A DNA stretch of 64,000 nucleotides from Microlunatus flavus (GCF_900110855.1 NZ_FOFA01000002.1:248001-312000); one strand, 5' to 3'. Shown: positions 18,232 to 27,831, numbered from the stretch's first letter. Notes: generated from the letters alone by a model not told the origin. A program made the numbers and translations.

Positions 18232-19089
18232 ACGGTCGCCGGTGCGCTCGGCGCCGACGCCGGCGACCACGACGAGCACGATGCCGACCACCGCCGGCGG
18301 CCCGGGCACCTGGGCCAGGAGCGCCAGCCCGACCAGGGTCGCGAAGGCCGGCTCGAGGGCCATCAGCGTGCCGAAGGCCGCCGTGCTCAGCCGCCGCAGC
18401 GCCAGCAGCTCGAGGCTGAACGGCACGACCGGCAGCAGCAGGGCCAGGCCCAGGCCGTAGAGCAGGAGCTCCGGCGTCATCCGGCCGACCACCGACGGAC
18501 CGACGGTGAGCGTGGCCACCAGCGCCGCGACCGGCATCGAGACGCCGAGCCCGGTGAGGCCCTGCACCTGGTCGCCGACGCGCTGCGTGAGCAGGATGTA
18601 CGCCGCCCAGCCGCACGCGGCGGCGAGCGCGAAGGCCACCCCGACGGGGTCGGCCGTGCCCGCCCAGGGCTCGGTCAGCAGGAGCACGCCGGCGGCGGCG
18701 AGGACGGGCCACACGAACCGTCCGGTCCCGCGTCCCCGGGCCACGGCGACGCCGAGCGGGCCCAGGAACTCGATCGCGCTCGCGGTGCCCAGCGGCAGCC
18801 GGGCCACCGCGGCCATGAAGAGCAGCGTGATCGCCGCCGTCGCGACGCCGAGGCCGACGGCCGCGCCCCAGGCGGCCCGGCTGAGCCGGGCGCGCCACGG
18901 ACGCGCGACGAGCAGCAGCACGACGCCCGCCCAGACCAGGCGCAGCCAGGCCGCGCCCTCGGCCCCCACCCGGTCGATGAGGGTCACCGAGACGGCGAGG
19001 CCGAGCTGCACGCAGAGCATCGAGGCGGTGGCCATCAGCGCGCCCCGGCGTGCCTGGCCCGGGATCGCGTACGAGGCGGCGGTGGTCAT
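18076..19089 (-). CDS. EamA/DMT family transporter (RhtA-like) with an anomalous C-terminal tail
   Basis: This 337-residue protein has ten hydrophobic segments between residues 15 and 280, in two EamA repeats, as in amino-acid and metabolite exporters of the drug/metabolite superfamily. Homologues usually end soon after the tenth helix (here VVGIVLVVVAGVGAE). This frame instead runs a further 50 or so hydrophilic residues antisense to the permease gene before meeting a stop. That tail is rich in His, Asp, Glu and Gln and looks like translation of a reverse-strand shadow, so an ancestral stop may have been lost. It is divergent from a LysR gene that probably regulates it. Confidence 0.88.
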   Translation of the reverse strand: MTTAASYAIPGQARRGALMATASMLCVQLGLAVSVTLIDRVGAEGAAWLRLVWAGVVLLLVARPWRARLSRAAWGAAVGLGVATAAITLLFMAAVARLPLGTASAIEFLGPLGVAVARGRGTGRFVWPVLAAAGVLLLTEPWAGTADPVGVAFALAAACGWAAYILLTQRVGDQVQGLTGLGVSMPVAALVATLTVGPSVVGRMTPELLLYGLGLALLLPVVPFSLELLALRRLSTAAFGTLMALEPAFATLVGLALLAQVPGPPAVVGIVLVVVAGVGAERTGDRSADAAAGEPLHEVALEDQEQHDHRRDVDQREGHGGAVVRPELPLQVEQPDR

Positions 19090-19144
19090 GCCGACCAGTG
19101 AAGACCGACGAGACCCTTCGCGTCCACGTCGGATCGCTGGACGT

Positions 19145-19167
19145 ACCGTTCACGTAGCGTGAACGGT
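19145..19167. promoter_or_regulatory. Palindromic LysR-type operator between eamA-like and lysR-like genes
   Basis: ACCGTTCACG and its perfect reverse complement CGTGAACGGT flank TAG (23 bp). The inner part has the T-N11-A form of a LysR-family box. It sits 17 bases before the LysR ATG and 55 bases before the divergent transporter start, suiting autoregulation and control of the transporter. Confidence 0.65.
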
Positions 19168-19183
19168 CGTGGACACTGGCGTC

Positions 19184-20074
19184 ATGGACCTGCGCCGGCT
19201 GCACCTGCTGCTCGAGCTGTCCCGCCTGGGCTCGATGCGAGCGGTCGCGGAGACGCACGCGCTGACCACGTCGACGGTGTCGCAGCAGGTCGCCGCGCTG
19301 GCCCGCGAGGTCGGGACACCGCTGCTCGAGCCGGACGGGCGACGCGTCCGGCTCACCCCGGCCGGCCGCCGGCTCGCCGACCACGCCGTGACGATCCTGG
19401 CCGCCGTCGACGCGGCGCGGGTCGACCTCGACCCCGCGGCGGAACCGTCGGGGACCGTGCGGGTCGGGGGCTTCGCGACCGGGATCCGCGCGTCGCTGCT
19501 CCCGGTGATGGCGGACCTGGCCCGGACCCACCCGGCCGTCCGGGTCTCCGTGGGCGAGTACGAGCCGGCCGAGGCCCTCGCGCTGCTCGCCGCCGACGAC
19601 CTCGACCTCGTGCTGACCTACGACTACAACCTCGCGCCGGTGGCCGTGCCGGCCACCATGGCCGCGGTCGCGCTGTGGACGACGTCCTGGGCGCTCGCCG
19701 TCCCCGCCGGAACCAGTCCGCCGGGGCACGACCTGGCCGCCTGGGCGTCGCACGCGTGGATCGTGAACTCGCGCAACACGGCCGACGAGGACGTGGTGCG
19801 GACGCTCGGGTCCCTCGCCGGCTTCGTGCCGCGGGTCCGGCACCGCATCGACAGCCTCGACCTCGTCGAGGACCTCGTCCTGGCCGGGCAGGGGGTCGCC
19901 CTGCTCCCCGCCGGGCGCCGCGTGCGCGAGGGCATCAGCCTCGTCGAGCTGCGCGACCCGGCGGTCCGGCTCCGGGCGTACGCGGTCACCCGGCTCGGGC
20001 GGGAGCGCTGGGCCCCGCTGCGCCTGCTCCTGGACCGCCTGGCCGCTCGGGGCCCGGACGGCGAACCGTTCTGA
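19184..20074 (+). CDS. LysR family transcriptional regulator
   Basis: A 296-residue regulator with an N-terminal winged helix-turn-helix (residues 1-60; ALTTSTVSQQVAALAREVG is the recognition region) and a periplasmic-binding-like effector domain (about 85-290). ATG at 19184 gives the usual MDLRRLHLL start; a GTG 15 bases upstream is possible. The divergent EamA transporter and the intervening palindrome suggest it controls export of a metabolite in response to a co-inducer. The ligand is unknown. Confidence 0.92.
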   Translation: MDLRRLHLLLELSRLGSMRAVAETHALTTSTVSQQVAALAREVGTPLLEPDGRRVRLTPAGRRLADHAVTILAAVDAARVDLDPAAEPSGTVRVGGFATGIRASLLPVMADLARTHPAVRVSVGEYEPAEALALLAADDLDLVLTYDYNLAPVAVPATMAAVALWTTSWALAVPAGTSPPGHDLAAWASHAWIVNSRNTADEDVVRTLGSLAGFVPRVRHRIDSLDLVEDLVLAGQGVALLPAGRRVREGISLVELRDPAVRLRAYAVTRLGRERWAPLRLLLDRLAARGPDGEPF

Positions 20075-20100
20075 GACCGGTCCGGGACCGCTCAGTCGTC

Positions 20101-21552
20101 TTACCACTGCCCGTGGAAGCCGAGGGGCAGCACGTCGGGCACCTCGGCGCGGGCCACCTCGCGGAACGTCCCCGCGTCGAGCGCGAGCAGGAACGACCGG
20201 CGGCGCCGCGAGTCCAGCACGACGGAGAGCACCACCCCGGCGTCCTCGGCGGCGCTCGTCGGGTCGCGCACCAGCACCGGCTCGCCCGGCCAGCACCCCG
20301 GCTGCGCCCAGGTCCGGCTCCGGCCGTCCTCGACGTCGACCTTGACGAGCCGGTCGGAGAACGTCGTCGTCAGGCTCTCCGGGGTGCCGACGCCGTAGAC
20401 GAAGCGGTACGGCCGGCCGAGGCGCTCGTCGTAGGCGAGGGCGGGGAACTCCAGCGGGGTGGCGCTCAGCAGCCGGTAGGTGACGGGTCCGCCGTCGAGC
20501 GGGACGCGGTAGCGCCGCAGCTCGCCGGCCGGGTTGCGGGGACCGGGTCCGCGCAGCGCGGCGAGGTCGAACTGGTGCAGCGCCTGCTCGCCGCCGGTCG
20601 ACGGGAGGTCGACGAGCAGGGCGCCGTCGCCGTCGTCGAACGCGTTCACCTGGTGGTAGCAGAAGAAGGCGGGGGCGGTCGTGCGGCAGACGACCGCCCC
20701 GCTCGCGCGCTCGACCACCGTGAAGCGGGTCCCGCGGTCCGGGCGCCAGACGTGGCTGTCGACGATGGAGCGTCCGGCGAGCAGCGACGGCGTGCTGGCG
20801 ACGAGCGGGTACTCGACGAGCACGACGTGGTCGGTGGTCAGGGCGAAGGAGTGCATGTACGACGGGCGGTCGGTCGGCACGGTCGCGACGAGGCGACGCT
20901 CGAGGCTGTCGTCGGCGAGCTCGTACACGTGGTAACGGGTGCGGCGCCCGTACTCGACGGTGAAGCCGGTGAGCAGCCCGCGGTCGCGCTCGTGGTGGGG
21001 GTGCGCGCAGCACCAGTCGCCGGGCAGGTCGTCGGTGTAGCGGAGGACATCGCCGGTCTCGAGCGTGAGCGGGTCGTACGGGATCGCGTCCGGCGTCTCC
21101 GTGACCGCGATGTGGCGCCCGCCGAGGCGGAGGACGTTCACCACGGCGTTGGTGCCGGTCTGCGGTGGACGTCCCAACCGCGCCACGCGGGCGGGCCAGG
21201 AGCGCGGGGGCGTCGTGCCGACCTCGGCGAAGCCGAACGCGCCGGTCGCGGTCGCCTCCCGCCAGGCGGGGCTGCGGACGTAGCGGCGGGCGTAGGAGAC
21301 GCGCCCGTCACCGACCGTGAAGCGCTGCAGCAGCGCGGGCCCGTCGAACCAGTGCTCCGCGGCCTGCCCCCGACCGCCGGGCTGCGCGGTGAAGCGGCCC
21401 GGGCCGTTGCGGACGAGCGTCCCGCTCAGCCAGGCCGGCCAGGTGCCGCTGGTGGCGAGCTCGGTGCCGGTGACCTCGCTGTCGAGCCCCTCGAGACCGA
21501 CCCGGAACCCGTCGTCCACCGCTGCCTCCCCGTCGTCGTCGCGCCCGGCCAC
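20101..21552 (-). CDS. Carotenoid oxygenase family protein
   Basis: A 483-residue non-haem iron dioxygenase of the carotenoid-cleavage family. All four expected iron-ligand His regions are visible: AHPHHER (about 183-189), YMHSF (H234), FFCYHQVN (H300) and the C-terminal LGFHGQW (H480). It should oxidatively cleave a conjugated double bond in a carotenoid, apocarotenoid or stilbene-like compound in the seven-bladed propeller. The start is GTG. It converges with the LysR gene and follows the phytase-like gene in the same direction. No carotenoid biosynthesis genes are adjacent. Confidence 0.9.
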   Translation of the reverse strand: MAGRDDDGEAAVDDGFRVGLEGLDSEVTGTELATSGTWPAWLSGTLVRNGPGRFTAQPGGRGQAAEHWFDGPALLQRFTVGDGRVSYARRYVRSPAWREATATGAFGFAEVGTTPPRSWPARVARLGRPPQTGTNAVVNVLRLGGRHIAVTETPDAIPYDPLTLETGDVLRYTDDLPGDWCCAHPHHERDRGLLTGFTVEYGRRTRYHVYELADDSLERRLVATVPTDRPSYMHSFALTTDHVVLVEYPLVASTPSLLAGRSIVDSHVWRPDRGTRFTVVERASGAVVCRTTAPAFFCYHQVNAFDDGDGALLVDLPSTGGEQALHQFDLAALRGPGPRNPAGELRRYRVPLDGGPVTYRLLSATPLEFPALAYDERLGRPYRFVYGVGTPESLTTTFSDRLVKVDVEDGRSRTWAQPGCWPGEPVLVRDPTSAAEDAGVVLSVVLDSRRRRSFLLALDAGTFREVARAEVPDVLPLGFHGQW

Positions 21553-21583
21553 CGTAGGCGTGGCCGGGCGCGCGAGCCGGGGG

Positions 21584-22936
21584 TCAGTGCCGGTCGATGA
21601 CCAGGAGCTGCCCGTCGTCGACCGTGCCGTCGGGGCGGGTCTTGGCCACCAGGCCGAAGGGCGCCGCGTCGCCGGAGCTCTCGGCGATGCCGAAGTCGCT
21701 GTCGTTCGAGACGATGATCGTGCGGCCGCCGTCGAGCACCGCGACGCCCTCGATCTTGTCGTGGTCGAAGAAGGTCCCGCCCGGGGCCGCGGCGTCGGTG
21801 AGGGCGCCGAGGTCCAGGTAGAGCTTCTTGCTCACCGACGTGACGCCGGCCGCGGTCAGCGCGCTGGTCGCCGAGGCCGCGTCACCGGTGCCGGCGACGG
21901 CCTCGAGCGTCTTGCCGCCGAGCGACACCCCGGTCGCGGAGCTGTAGGGGCCCGCCTTCGTGCGCGGACCGACGTCGGTGGCGCCTTCGAGGTCGACCTC
22001 GTAGAGCTTCTTCACCGCGCCCGGGCCGAACTCGCCGTCGCGCTCGTCGACGACGAACCGGGTGGACGACAGCGCAGCGATCTCGCTGACCGCCGTTCCG
22101 AGCTCCTTGGGGTTGTCGAGCACGTACGCGTACTCGCGCGTGAGCTTGGTCTTCAGGTCGACCGTGACGATGCGCGTGACCGCGACCGACTTGGGCTTGC
22201 CCGCGTCGGCCTGGGTCAGCGCCGACTGCATGATCCCGACCAGCGTCGTGCCGTCGGGGGTGATCGTCAGGCCCTCCATGCCGCGGTTCGGCGTGCGCAG
22301 CGCGAGCTCGCGCGGCAGCGAGCCGTCGAAGGGGGAGAGGCGGCTGATCGCCCTGCCCTTCTTGCTGAAGTGCGTGATGAACGGCCCGTACTCGTCCGAC
22401 ACCCAGAAGGTGCCGTCCTTCAGCGCGACCAGGCCCTCGGAGTCGTAGCCGTAGGGCGACGCGGGCAGCACCTTCCCGTCGAGGTCGGTGATGGTCTCCC
22501 CGGTGCTGGCCTGGGAGTTGACCTGGCCGTTGTACGGGGTGCCGTCGGCCGCGCGGAGCTTGATGCGCTTGACCAGCTTGGCGCTGCCGTCCTTCTTCAG
22601 CGTGAACTTGCCGATCGACGGGACGAATCCGGGAAAGGGTTCGATCTTGCTGTCGTCGGGGCCGTCGACGTTCGGCCCGCGGTCGGTCAGCCCGTACACC
22701 TGGTTCTTGTGGCCCGGGACCGGCACGACCGCCGACCCGTAGCCGTCGCCGCGGACCTGCACGCCGCCGGCGGTGCCGATGGGGGAGACCTTCTCGGTGT
22801 AGACGCGGAGCGACAGCGAGGTCGCCCTGTCGGGGTCGAAGGTCGGCTTGGCGGAGGCGGAGGGGACGGCGGTCGCGGCGGCGGTCAGGGCCAGGCCGGC
22901 GGCGAGCGTTCCGAGGAGGACAGGGCGGCGGGTCAC
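21584..22936 (-). CDS. Secreted esterase-like/phytase-like protein (PF13449 type)
   Basis: A 450-residue exported protein with a Sec signal (VTRRPVLLGTLAAGLALTAAATAVPSASA, cleavage near residue 29). The body resembles the esterase-like activity of phytase family, a beta-propeller-like fold: YGLTDRGPNVDG, GYDSEGLVALKDGTFWVSDEYG, NRGMEGLTITPDG and FDHDKIEGVAVLDGG are typical acidic blade motifs that bind metal. The substrate, perhaps a phosphoester, is unproven. GTG at 22936 is eight bases after TAGGTT, supporting a leaderless start. It is divergent from the small membrane protein at 23009. Confidence 0.85.
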   Translation of the reverse strand: MTRRPVLLGTLAAGLALTAAATAVPSASAKPTFDPDRATSLSLRVYTEKVSPIGTAGGVQVRGDGYGSAVVPVPGHKNQVYGLTDRGPNVDGPDDSKIEPFPGFVPSIGKFTLKKDGSAKLVKRIKLRAADGTPYNGQVNSQASTGETITDLDGKVLPASPYGYDSEGLVALKDGTFWVSDEYGPFITHFSKKGRAISRLSPFDGSLPRELALRTPNRGMEGLTITPDGTTLVGIMQSALTQADAGKPKSVAVTRIVTVDLKTKLTREYAYVLDNPKELGTAVSEIAALSSTRFVVDERDGEFGPGAVKKLYEVDLEGATDVGPRTKAGPYSSATGVSLGGKTLEAVAGTGDAASATSALTAAGVTSVSKKLYLDLGALTDAAAPGGTFFDHDKIEGVAVLDGGRTIIVSNDSDFGIAESSGDAAPFGLVAKTRPDGTVDDGQLLVIDRH

Positions 22937-22944
22937 GAGCGGCG

Positions 22945-22950
22945 AACCTA
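22945..22950 (-). promoter_or_regulatory. Leaderless -10 element of the phytase-like gene
   Basis: TAGGTT on the minus strand ends eight bases before the GTG at 22936. Confidence 0.5.
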
Positions 22951-22996
22951 GGGGCACCGGGTGAACGCCGGGTGGCAGCGAGGTGACACCTCGGCG

Positions 22997-23002
22997 CAGG
23001 AT
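22997..23002 (+). promoter_or_regulatory. Leaderless -10-like element (CAGGAT)
   Basis: CAGGAT ends six bases before the ATG at 23009; it deviates from TANNNT at the first position. Confidence 0.35.
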
Positions 23003-23008
23003 GGGGGC

Positions 23009-23449
23009 ATGCGTGGCCGGGTGCTGATGGTGCTGTTCCTGGTGCTGATGGTCGTCGTCGTCGTGGCGTCGACGGTGTCGTACGTGCGGCACCGTTCCGA
23101 CCCGGTCGTCGTCGACGCCGCGTGCCCGCCGCTGCTGCCGCACACCAGCAACGCGACCGACGACTACGGCGACACCGTCCACTGGGACGGGCGGACCTGG
23201 TGGCGCACCGAGGGGAGGACGAAGGCGGACGGGAACGTGGTCGGCGTCGTGACGTGCACGGTCGCGGAGATCCCGAACGAGAACGGCTGGCGGGTGTCGC
23301 CGCGGGGCTGGGCGGACGGGACCGCCACCGTCCTGCCGAAGGGGACCCGGCTCACGACCGCGTCGGAGGAGCGGATCCACGAGGCGCTCGTCGCCAGCAC
23401 GGCGGGCGGCGACGTCCTCTACTGCCCGGGCGCGCCCGGCACCTGCTGA
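23009..23449 (+). CDS. Membrane-anchored hypothetical protein
   Basis: A 146-residue protein with one N-terminal membrane segment (VLMVLFLVLMVVVVVAS, about residues 5-22) and an extracellular domain with three Cys (ACPPLLP, VTCTVAE, YCPGAPGTC). I do not recognise the family. The Trp/Thr-rich middle suggests a small beta-rich exported domain. The start follows CAGGAT by six bases. It converges with the metallo-beta-lactamase gene, with one base between stops. Confidence 0.75.
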   Translation: MRGRVLMVLFLVLMVVVVVASTVSYVRHRSDPVVVDAACPPLLPHTSNATDDYGDTVHWDGRTWWRTEGRTKADGNVVGVVTCTVAEIPNENGWRVSPRGWADGTATVLPKGTRLTTASEERIHEALVASTAGGDVLYCPGAPGTC

Positions 23450-23450
23450 G

Positions 23451-24275
23451 TCAGGTCCCGGTGAGGTGGTCGAAGTCGCCGCTCACCCAGCCGACGTAGC
23501 GCTCGGCCGAGCGCGCGACCCAGGTCGAGGCGTCGGCGAGCACGCAACCGCCGAAGTTGTCGTAGAGCCGCTCGGGCTCCAGCGCCAGGACGCGGTCGGC
23601 GACGGTGCGCACGACGGCGGCCGAGAGCGGCACCTTGTTCGGGAAGCTGCGCATGAACGACACCCAGTGCTGGTCGGGCGTCCCGGCGACCGTGTCGCCG
23701 GTGAGCAGCACGACCGCGCCGTCCGCGCCCCGGAACCGCGCCACGGCGCTGCCCGGGAAGTGCCCGCCGACCCGGTGCAGCGTCACCCCCGGCAGCACCT
23801 CGTGCGTCTCCTCCCAGCTCCGCACCCGCGGGTCGTCGCGCTGCACCCACTCCCGGTCGCGTTCCTGCGCCCAGACGGGCGCGTCGAACCGTTCGCCCCA
23901 GGCGACCTGCGCGCCGAACATGTGCGGGTGGCTGGACGCGACCGCGGCCACCCCGCCGGCCTCGCGGACCGCGGCCTCGAGCGCGTCGTCGACGTAGCCC
24001 ACGGGGTCCCAGAGCAGGTTGCCGGCGTCGGTCCGCACGAGGAGCGCCCGCTGCCCGATCCCCAGGCCCGGCGCCACCGTGAGGCCGAGGAGCCCCGGCT
24101 CGACCTCGTCCAGCGTCCCGTCGTGGCCCTCCGCCTCCAGCTCGGCCATCGTCGTCCAGCGCTGGCCGGTGGGGCGCACGTACTGCCGGTCGTCGCTGCA
24201 GATCGCGCACGTCGCCGGCGGCTCGGGCGTGTCGGGTTGCTCGACGGCGCAGGTCCTGCAGATCCAGACGGGCAC
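23451..24275 (-). CDS. MBL-fold metallohydrolase with N-terminal zinc ribbon
   Basis: This 274-residue protein opens with a four-cysteine ribbon (CRTCAVEQ and CAICSDDRQ, residues 5-30), followed by a metallo-beta-lactamase domain. ASSHPHMFGAQ replaces the canonical HxHxDH motif, GGHFPGSAV supplies a further His and LLTGDTVAG the bridging Asp. The altered first motif means catalytic metal binding may differ from hydrolases such as glyoxalase II. GTG at 24275 is used because VPVWICRTC begins the ribbon. The substrate is unknown. Confidence 0.82.
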   Translation of the reverse strand: MPVWICRTCAVEQPDTPEPPATCAICSDDRQYVRPTGQRWTTMAELEAEGHDGTLDEVEPGLLGLTVAPGLGIGQRALLVRTDAGNLLWDPVGYVDDALEAAVREAGGVAAVASSHPHMFGAQVAWGERFDAPVWAQERDREWVQRDDPRVRSWEETHEVLPGVTLHRVGGHFPGSAVARFRGADGAVVLLTGDTVAGTPDQHWVSFMRSFPNKVPLSAAVVRTVADRVLALEPERLYDNFGGCVLADASTWVARSAERYVGWVSGDFDHLTGT

Positions 24276-24301
24276 AGGTGTCTTCCTCGGGTCGCGGGTG
24301 G

Positions 24302-24787
24302 TCAGGTCGCCAGCGAGTGGGGGAGCTGCGCGGACAGCTCGGCGTACGCCGCGTCCAGCGCGACGGCCGCCGCGCCGAGCCCCTCGATCCTCCCGACGAC
24401 GTCGGCGAGGCGCTGCGAGCGCCACTCGTGGGCGAGCAGGTCCATCGACATCGAGACCACCAGCGCGTGGCTGTGGAGCGCGACGTCGATGACGTGGCGC
24501 AGCCGCTCGTCGTCGGGGTCCGCGCACCCCCGGGGCAGCTCGTCGCGCAGGCTGAAGAAGCGGCGGACCAGCGGCCCCCCGCGGGGCGCGATCAGGCCGA
24601 GGTGGCCGTGCGCCCGCACGTCGGCGAGGACGGCCTCGGCCCGGTCCTGCAGGATCACCGCCTCCGCGGCCGCGCGGCGCAGGACGGCCCGGTCGTCGAC
24701 GCGCGGCGTCGACGGCGCGAGGGTGTCGGCCAGCACGGCCTCGGGCCCCCGCAGCCATCCCGCCATCCAGCTCCGGAGCCCGGCCAC
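24302..24787 (-). CDS. Hypothetical helical protein
   Basis: A 161-residue, almost entirely alpha-helical protein (AVLRRAAAEAVILQDRAEAVLADVRAH and VGRIEGLGAAAVALDAAYAEL). No signal peptide or known motif is seen. GTG at 24787 is six bases after TAGGGT, a leaderless arrangement. It lies 26 bases upstream of the zinc-ribbon/MBL gene on the same strand and may be co-transcribed with it. Function unknown. Confidence 0.7.
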   Translation of the reverse strand: MAGLRSWMAGWLRGPEAVLADTLAPSTPRVDDRAVLRRAAAEAVILQDRAEAVLADVRAHGHLGLIAPRGGPLVRRFFSLRDELPRGCADPDDERLRHVIDVALHSHALVVSMSMDLLAHEWRSQRLADVVGRIEGLGAAAVALDAAYAELSAQLPHSLAT

Positions 24788-24793
24788 GTGGTC

Positions 24794-24799
24794 ACCCTA
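24794..24799 (-). promoter_or_regulatory. Leaderless -10 element of the gene starting at 24787
   Basis: TAGGGT on the minus strand ends six bases before GTG. Confidence 0.55.
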
Positions 24800-24833
24800 G
24801 GCCGGTCGTGGTCCACCGGCCAGGGCCTGCGGA

Positions 24834-24839
24834 TACCGT
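24834..24839 (+). promoter_or_regulatory. Leaderless -10 element of the LLM oxidoreductase gene
   Basis: TACCGT ends six bases before the ATG at 24846. Confidence 0.5.
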
Positions 24840-24845
24840 TCCCGC

Positions 24846-25892
24846 ATGGCTGGAGATGAGGCGGTGGACCGGCCGCTGCGACGCCTGGGCTTCCTGACGA
24901 TCGGGCTGTTCGACCCGGCCGACCCCGGGCCCGGGCACGCCTTCACGCTCGAGATGATCGAGCTCGGCGAGCGGCTCGGCTTCGACAGCGCGTGGCTGCG
25001 CGACCGGCACCTGCAGCACGGCATCTCCTCGCCGGTCGCGGTGCTGGCCGCCGCTTCGCAGCGCACCTCGCGGATCGACCTCGGCACGGCGGTCATCCCG
25101 CTCGGCTGGGAGAACCCGCTCCGCCTCGCCGAGGACCTCGCCACCGTCGACGTGCTGACCGGTGGCCGGCTCAACCCCGGCGTGAGCGTCGGGCCGCCGA
25201 TGGCCTGGGACGACGTGAAGGCGTCGCTCTACCCCGACACGGCCGACGTCGAGGAGTTCGGCTACCCGCGCGTCGAGCGGCTCCTCGGCTTCCTCGCCGG
25301 CGAGCGGGCGAGCACCTTCACCGGGACCCGGGGCATCGAGGTCTTCTCCGACCGGGTGCAGCCGCAGTCGCCCGGCCTGCGCGAGCGCACGTGGTACGGC
25401 GGCGCGAGCCTGCGCTCGGCGACCTGGGCCGGCGAGCACGCCATGAACTTCCTCACCTCGAGCGTCCTCAAGGTCGAGCACGAGCAGCCGGCGGGGGAGC
25501 CGTACGACTTCGGCGTCCTGCAGGCCGAGCAGATCCGGGCCTACCGCGCCGCCCACCCGGCCGGAGAGGCCGCCCGCGTCTCGCAGGGCCTCGTCGTGCT
25601 GCCCACTGACACGGCGACGCGTGAGCAGCGCGAGCGCTACCAGGCGTACGCGGACTCGCGGCTCGCGCGGACGCGCGAGCCCCAGGGACCGGCGCGGATG
25701 CTCTTCGCCCCCGACCTGGTCGGGACGTCGGAGGAGCTGGCCGAGCAGCTGTCCGCCCACCCGGCGTTCCGCGCGGTGGACGAGGTCGCGTTCGCGCTGC
25801 CGTTCACCTTCGAGCCCGAGGACTACGTGCAGATCCTCACCGACATGGCGACCCGGCTCGCCCCGCTCCTCGGCTGGGAGCCGTCGGCCTGA
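24846..25892 (+). CDS. LLM class flavin-dependent oxidoreductase
   Basis: A 348-residue TIM-barrel enzyme of the luciferase-like monooxygenase superfamily, which uses FMN or F420. LGFLTIGLFD at the N-terminus, GFDSAWLRDRH, and RIDLGTAVIPLGWENPLRLAEDLATVD are typical. Flavin-phosphate contacts come from the YGGASLRSA region. The substrate is unknown; actinobacterial members act in oxidation or redox catabolism. It is transcribed alone, followed by a dispersed repeat. Confidence 0.88.
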   Translation: MAGDEAVDRPLRRLGFLTIGLFDPADPGPGHAFTLEMIELGERLGFDSAWLRDRHLQHGISSPVAVLAAASQRTSRIDLGTAVIPLGWENPLRLAEDLATVDVLTGGRLNPGVSVGPPMAWDDVKASLYPDTADVEEFGYPRVERLLGFLAGERASTFTGTRGIEVFSDRVQPQSPGLRERTWYGGASLRSATWAGEHAMNFLTSSVLKVEHEQPAGEPYDFGVLQAEQIRAYRAAHPAGEAARVSQGLVVLPTDTATREQRERYQAYADSRLARTREPQGPARMLFAPDLVGTSEELAEQLSAHPAFRAVDEVAFALPFTFEPEDYVQILTDMATRLAPLLGWEPSA

Positions 25893-25932
25893 GGGCGTTC
25901 GACCCGGACGCTCAGGGGGCGCTCCCGGGGAC

Positions 25933-25970
25933 GCTCCCTGAGCCTGTCGAAGGGCCACGGAGTGGTCGGC
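25933..25970. repeat. REP-like dispersed repeat, copy of the 7428 unit
   Basis: GCTCCCTGAGCCTGTCGAAG followed by GGCCACGGAGTGGTCGGCG is identical to 7428-7465 except for one inserted A. A partial copy (GCTCCCGGGG) precedes it. It occupies the gap between the LLM gene and mec. Confidence 0.7.
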
Positions 25971-26028
25971 GACCCGCGCTCAGAGGTCTCAGCCGCCGGA
26001 AGCGGGCGGGCCGGGAGCGGGTGCCGCC

Positions 26029-26034
26029 TAGGCT
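26029..26034 (+). promoter_or_regulatory. Leaderless -10 element of mec
   Basis: TAGGCT ends six bases before the ATG at 26041. Confidence 0.6.
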
Positions 26035-26040
26035 CGCCGC

Positions 26041-26487
26041 ATGCTGCGGATCCGCCAGGACCTCGTCGACGGGATGGTCGCCCACGCGCGCGCCGACCAC
26101 CCCGACGAGGCGTGCGGGATCGTCGCGGGCCCCGAAGGTTCCGACACCCCGGTGCGTCTGGTCCCCATGATCAACGCCGACCGGTCGCCGACGTTCTTCC
26201 GGTTCGACCCGGCCGAGCAGCTCGAGATCAGCAAGCAGATGTGGGCCGCCGACGAGGAGATCGTCGTCGTCTACCACTCCCACACCGCGACCGAGGCCTA
26301 CCCGTCGCGGACCGACGTCTCCTACGCCGCCGAGCCGCAGGCGCACTACGTGCTGGTGTCGACGGCGGAGTCCGGACGCGAGCCCGGGCCGGTGTCCGTA
26401 CGGTCCTTCCGCATCCTCGACGGCGTGGTCACGGAAGAGGACATCGAGGTCCTCCCGGCACCCGACCCGCAGGGCGAGACGGACTAG
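26041..26487 (+). CDS. mec: JAMM/M67-family metallopeptidase Mec (CysO-cysteine peptidase)
   Basis: A 148-residue zinc peptidase with a complete JAMM motif: E23 in HPDEACGIV, then H79, H81, S89 and D92 in VVYHSHTATEAYPSRTD. In M. tuberculosis Mec+ (Rv1334) releases cysteine from the C-terminus of the carrier protein CysO. The same three-gene order mec, cysO, cysM follows here, so the function is strongly supported by context. Here it may also remove two residues following the CysO diglycine. The start is leaderless. Confidence 0.93.
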   Translation: MLRIRQDLVDGMVAHARADHPDEACGIVAGPEGSDTPVRLVPMINADRSPTFFRFDPAEQLEISKQMWAADEEIVVVYHSHTATEAYPSRTDVSYAAEPQAHYVLVSTAESGREPGPVSVRSFRILDGVVTEEDIEVLPAPDPQGETD

Positions 26488-26498
26488 GACCGGAATAG

Positions 26499-27815
<1,317 letters not shown>

Positions 27816-27831
27816 CCGCCACACTGGGCGG

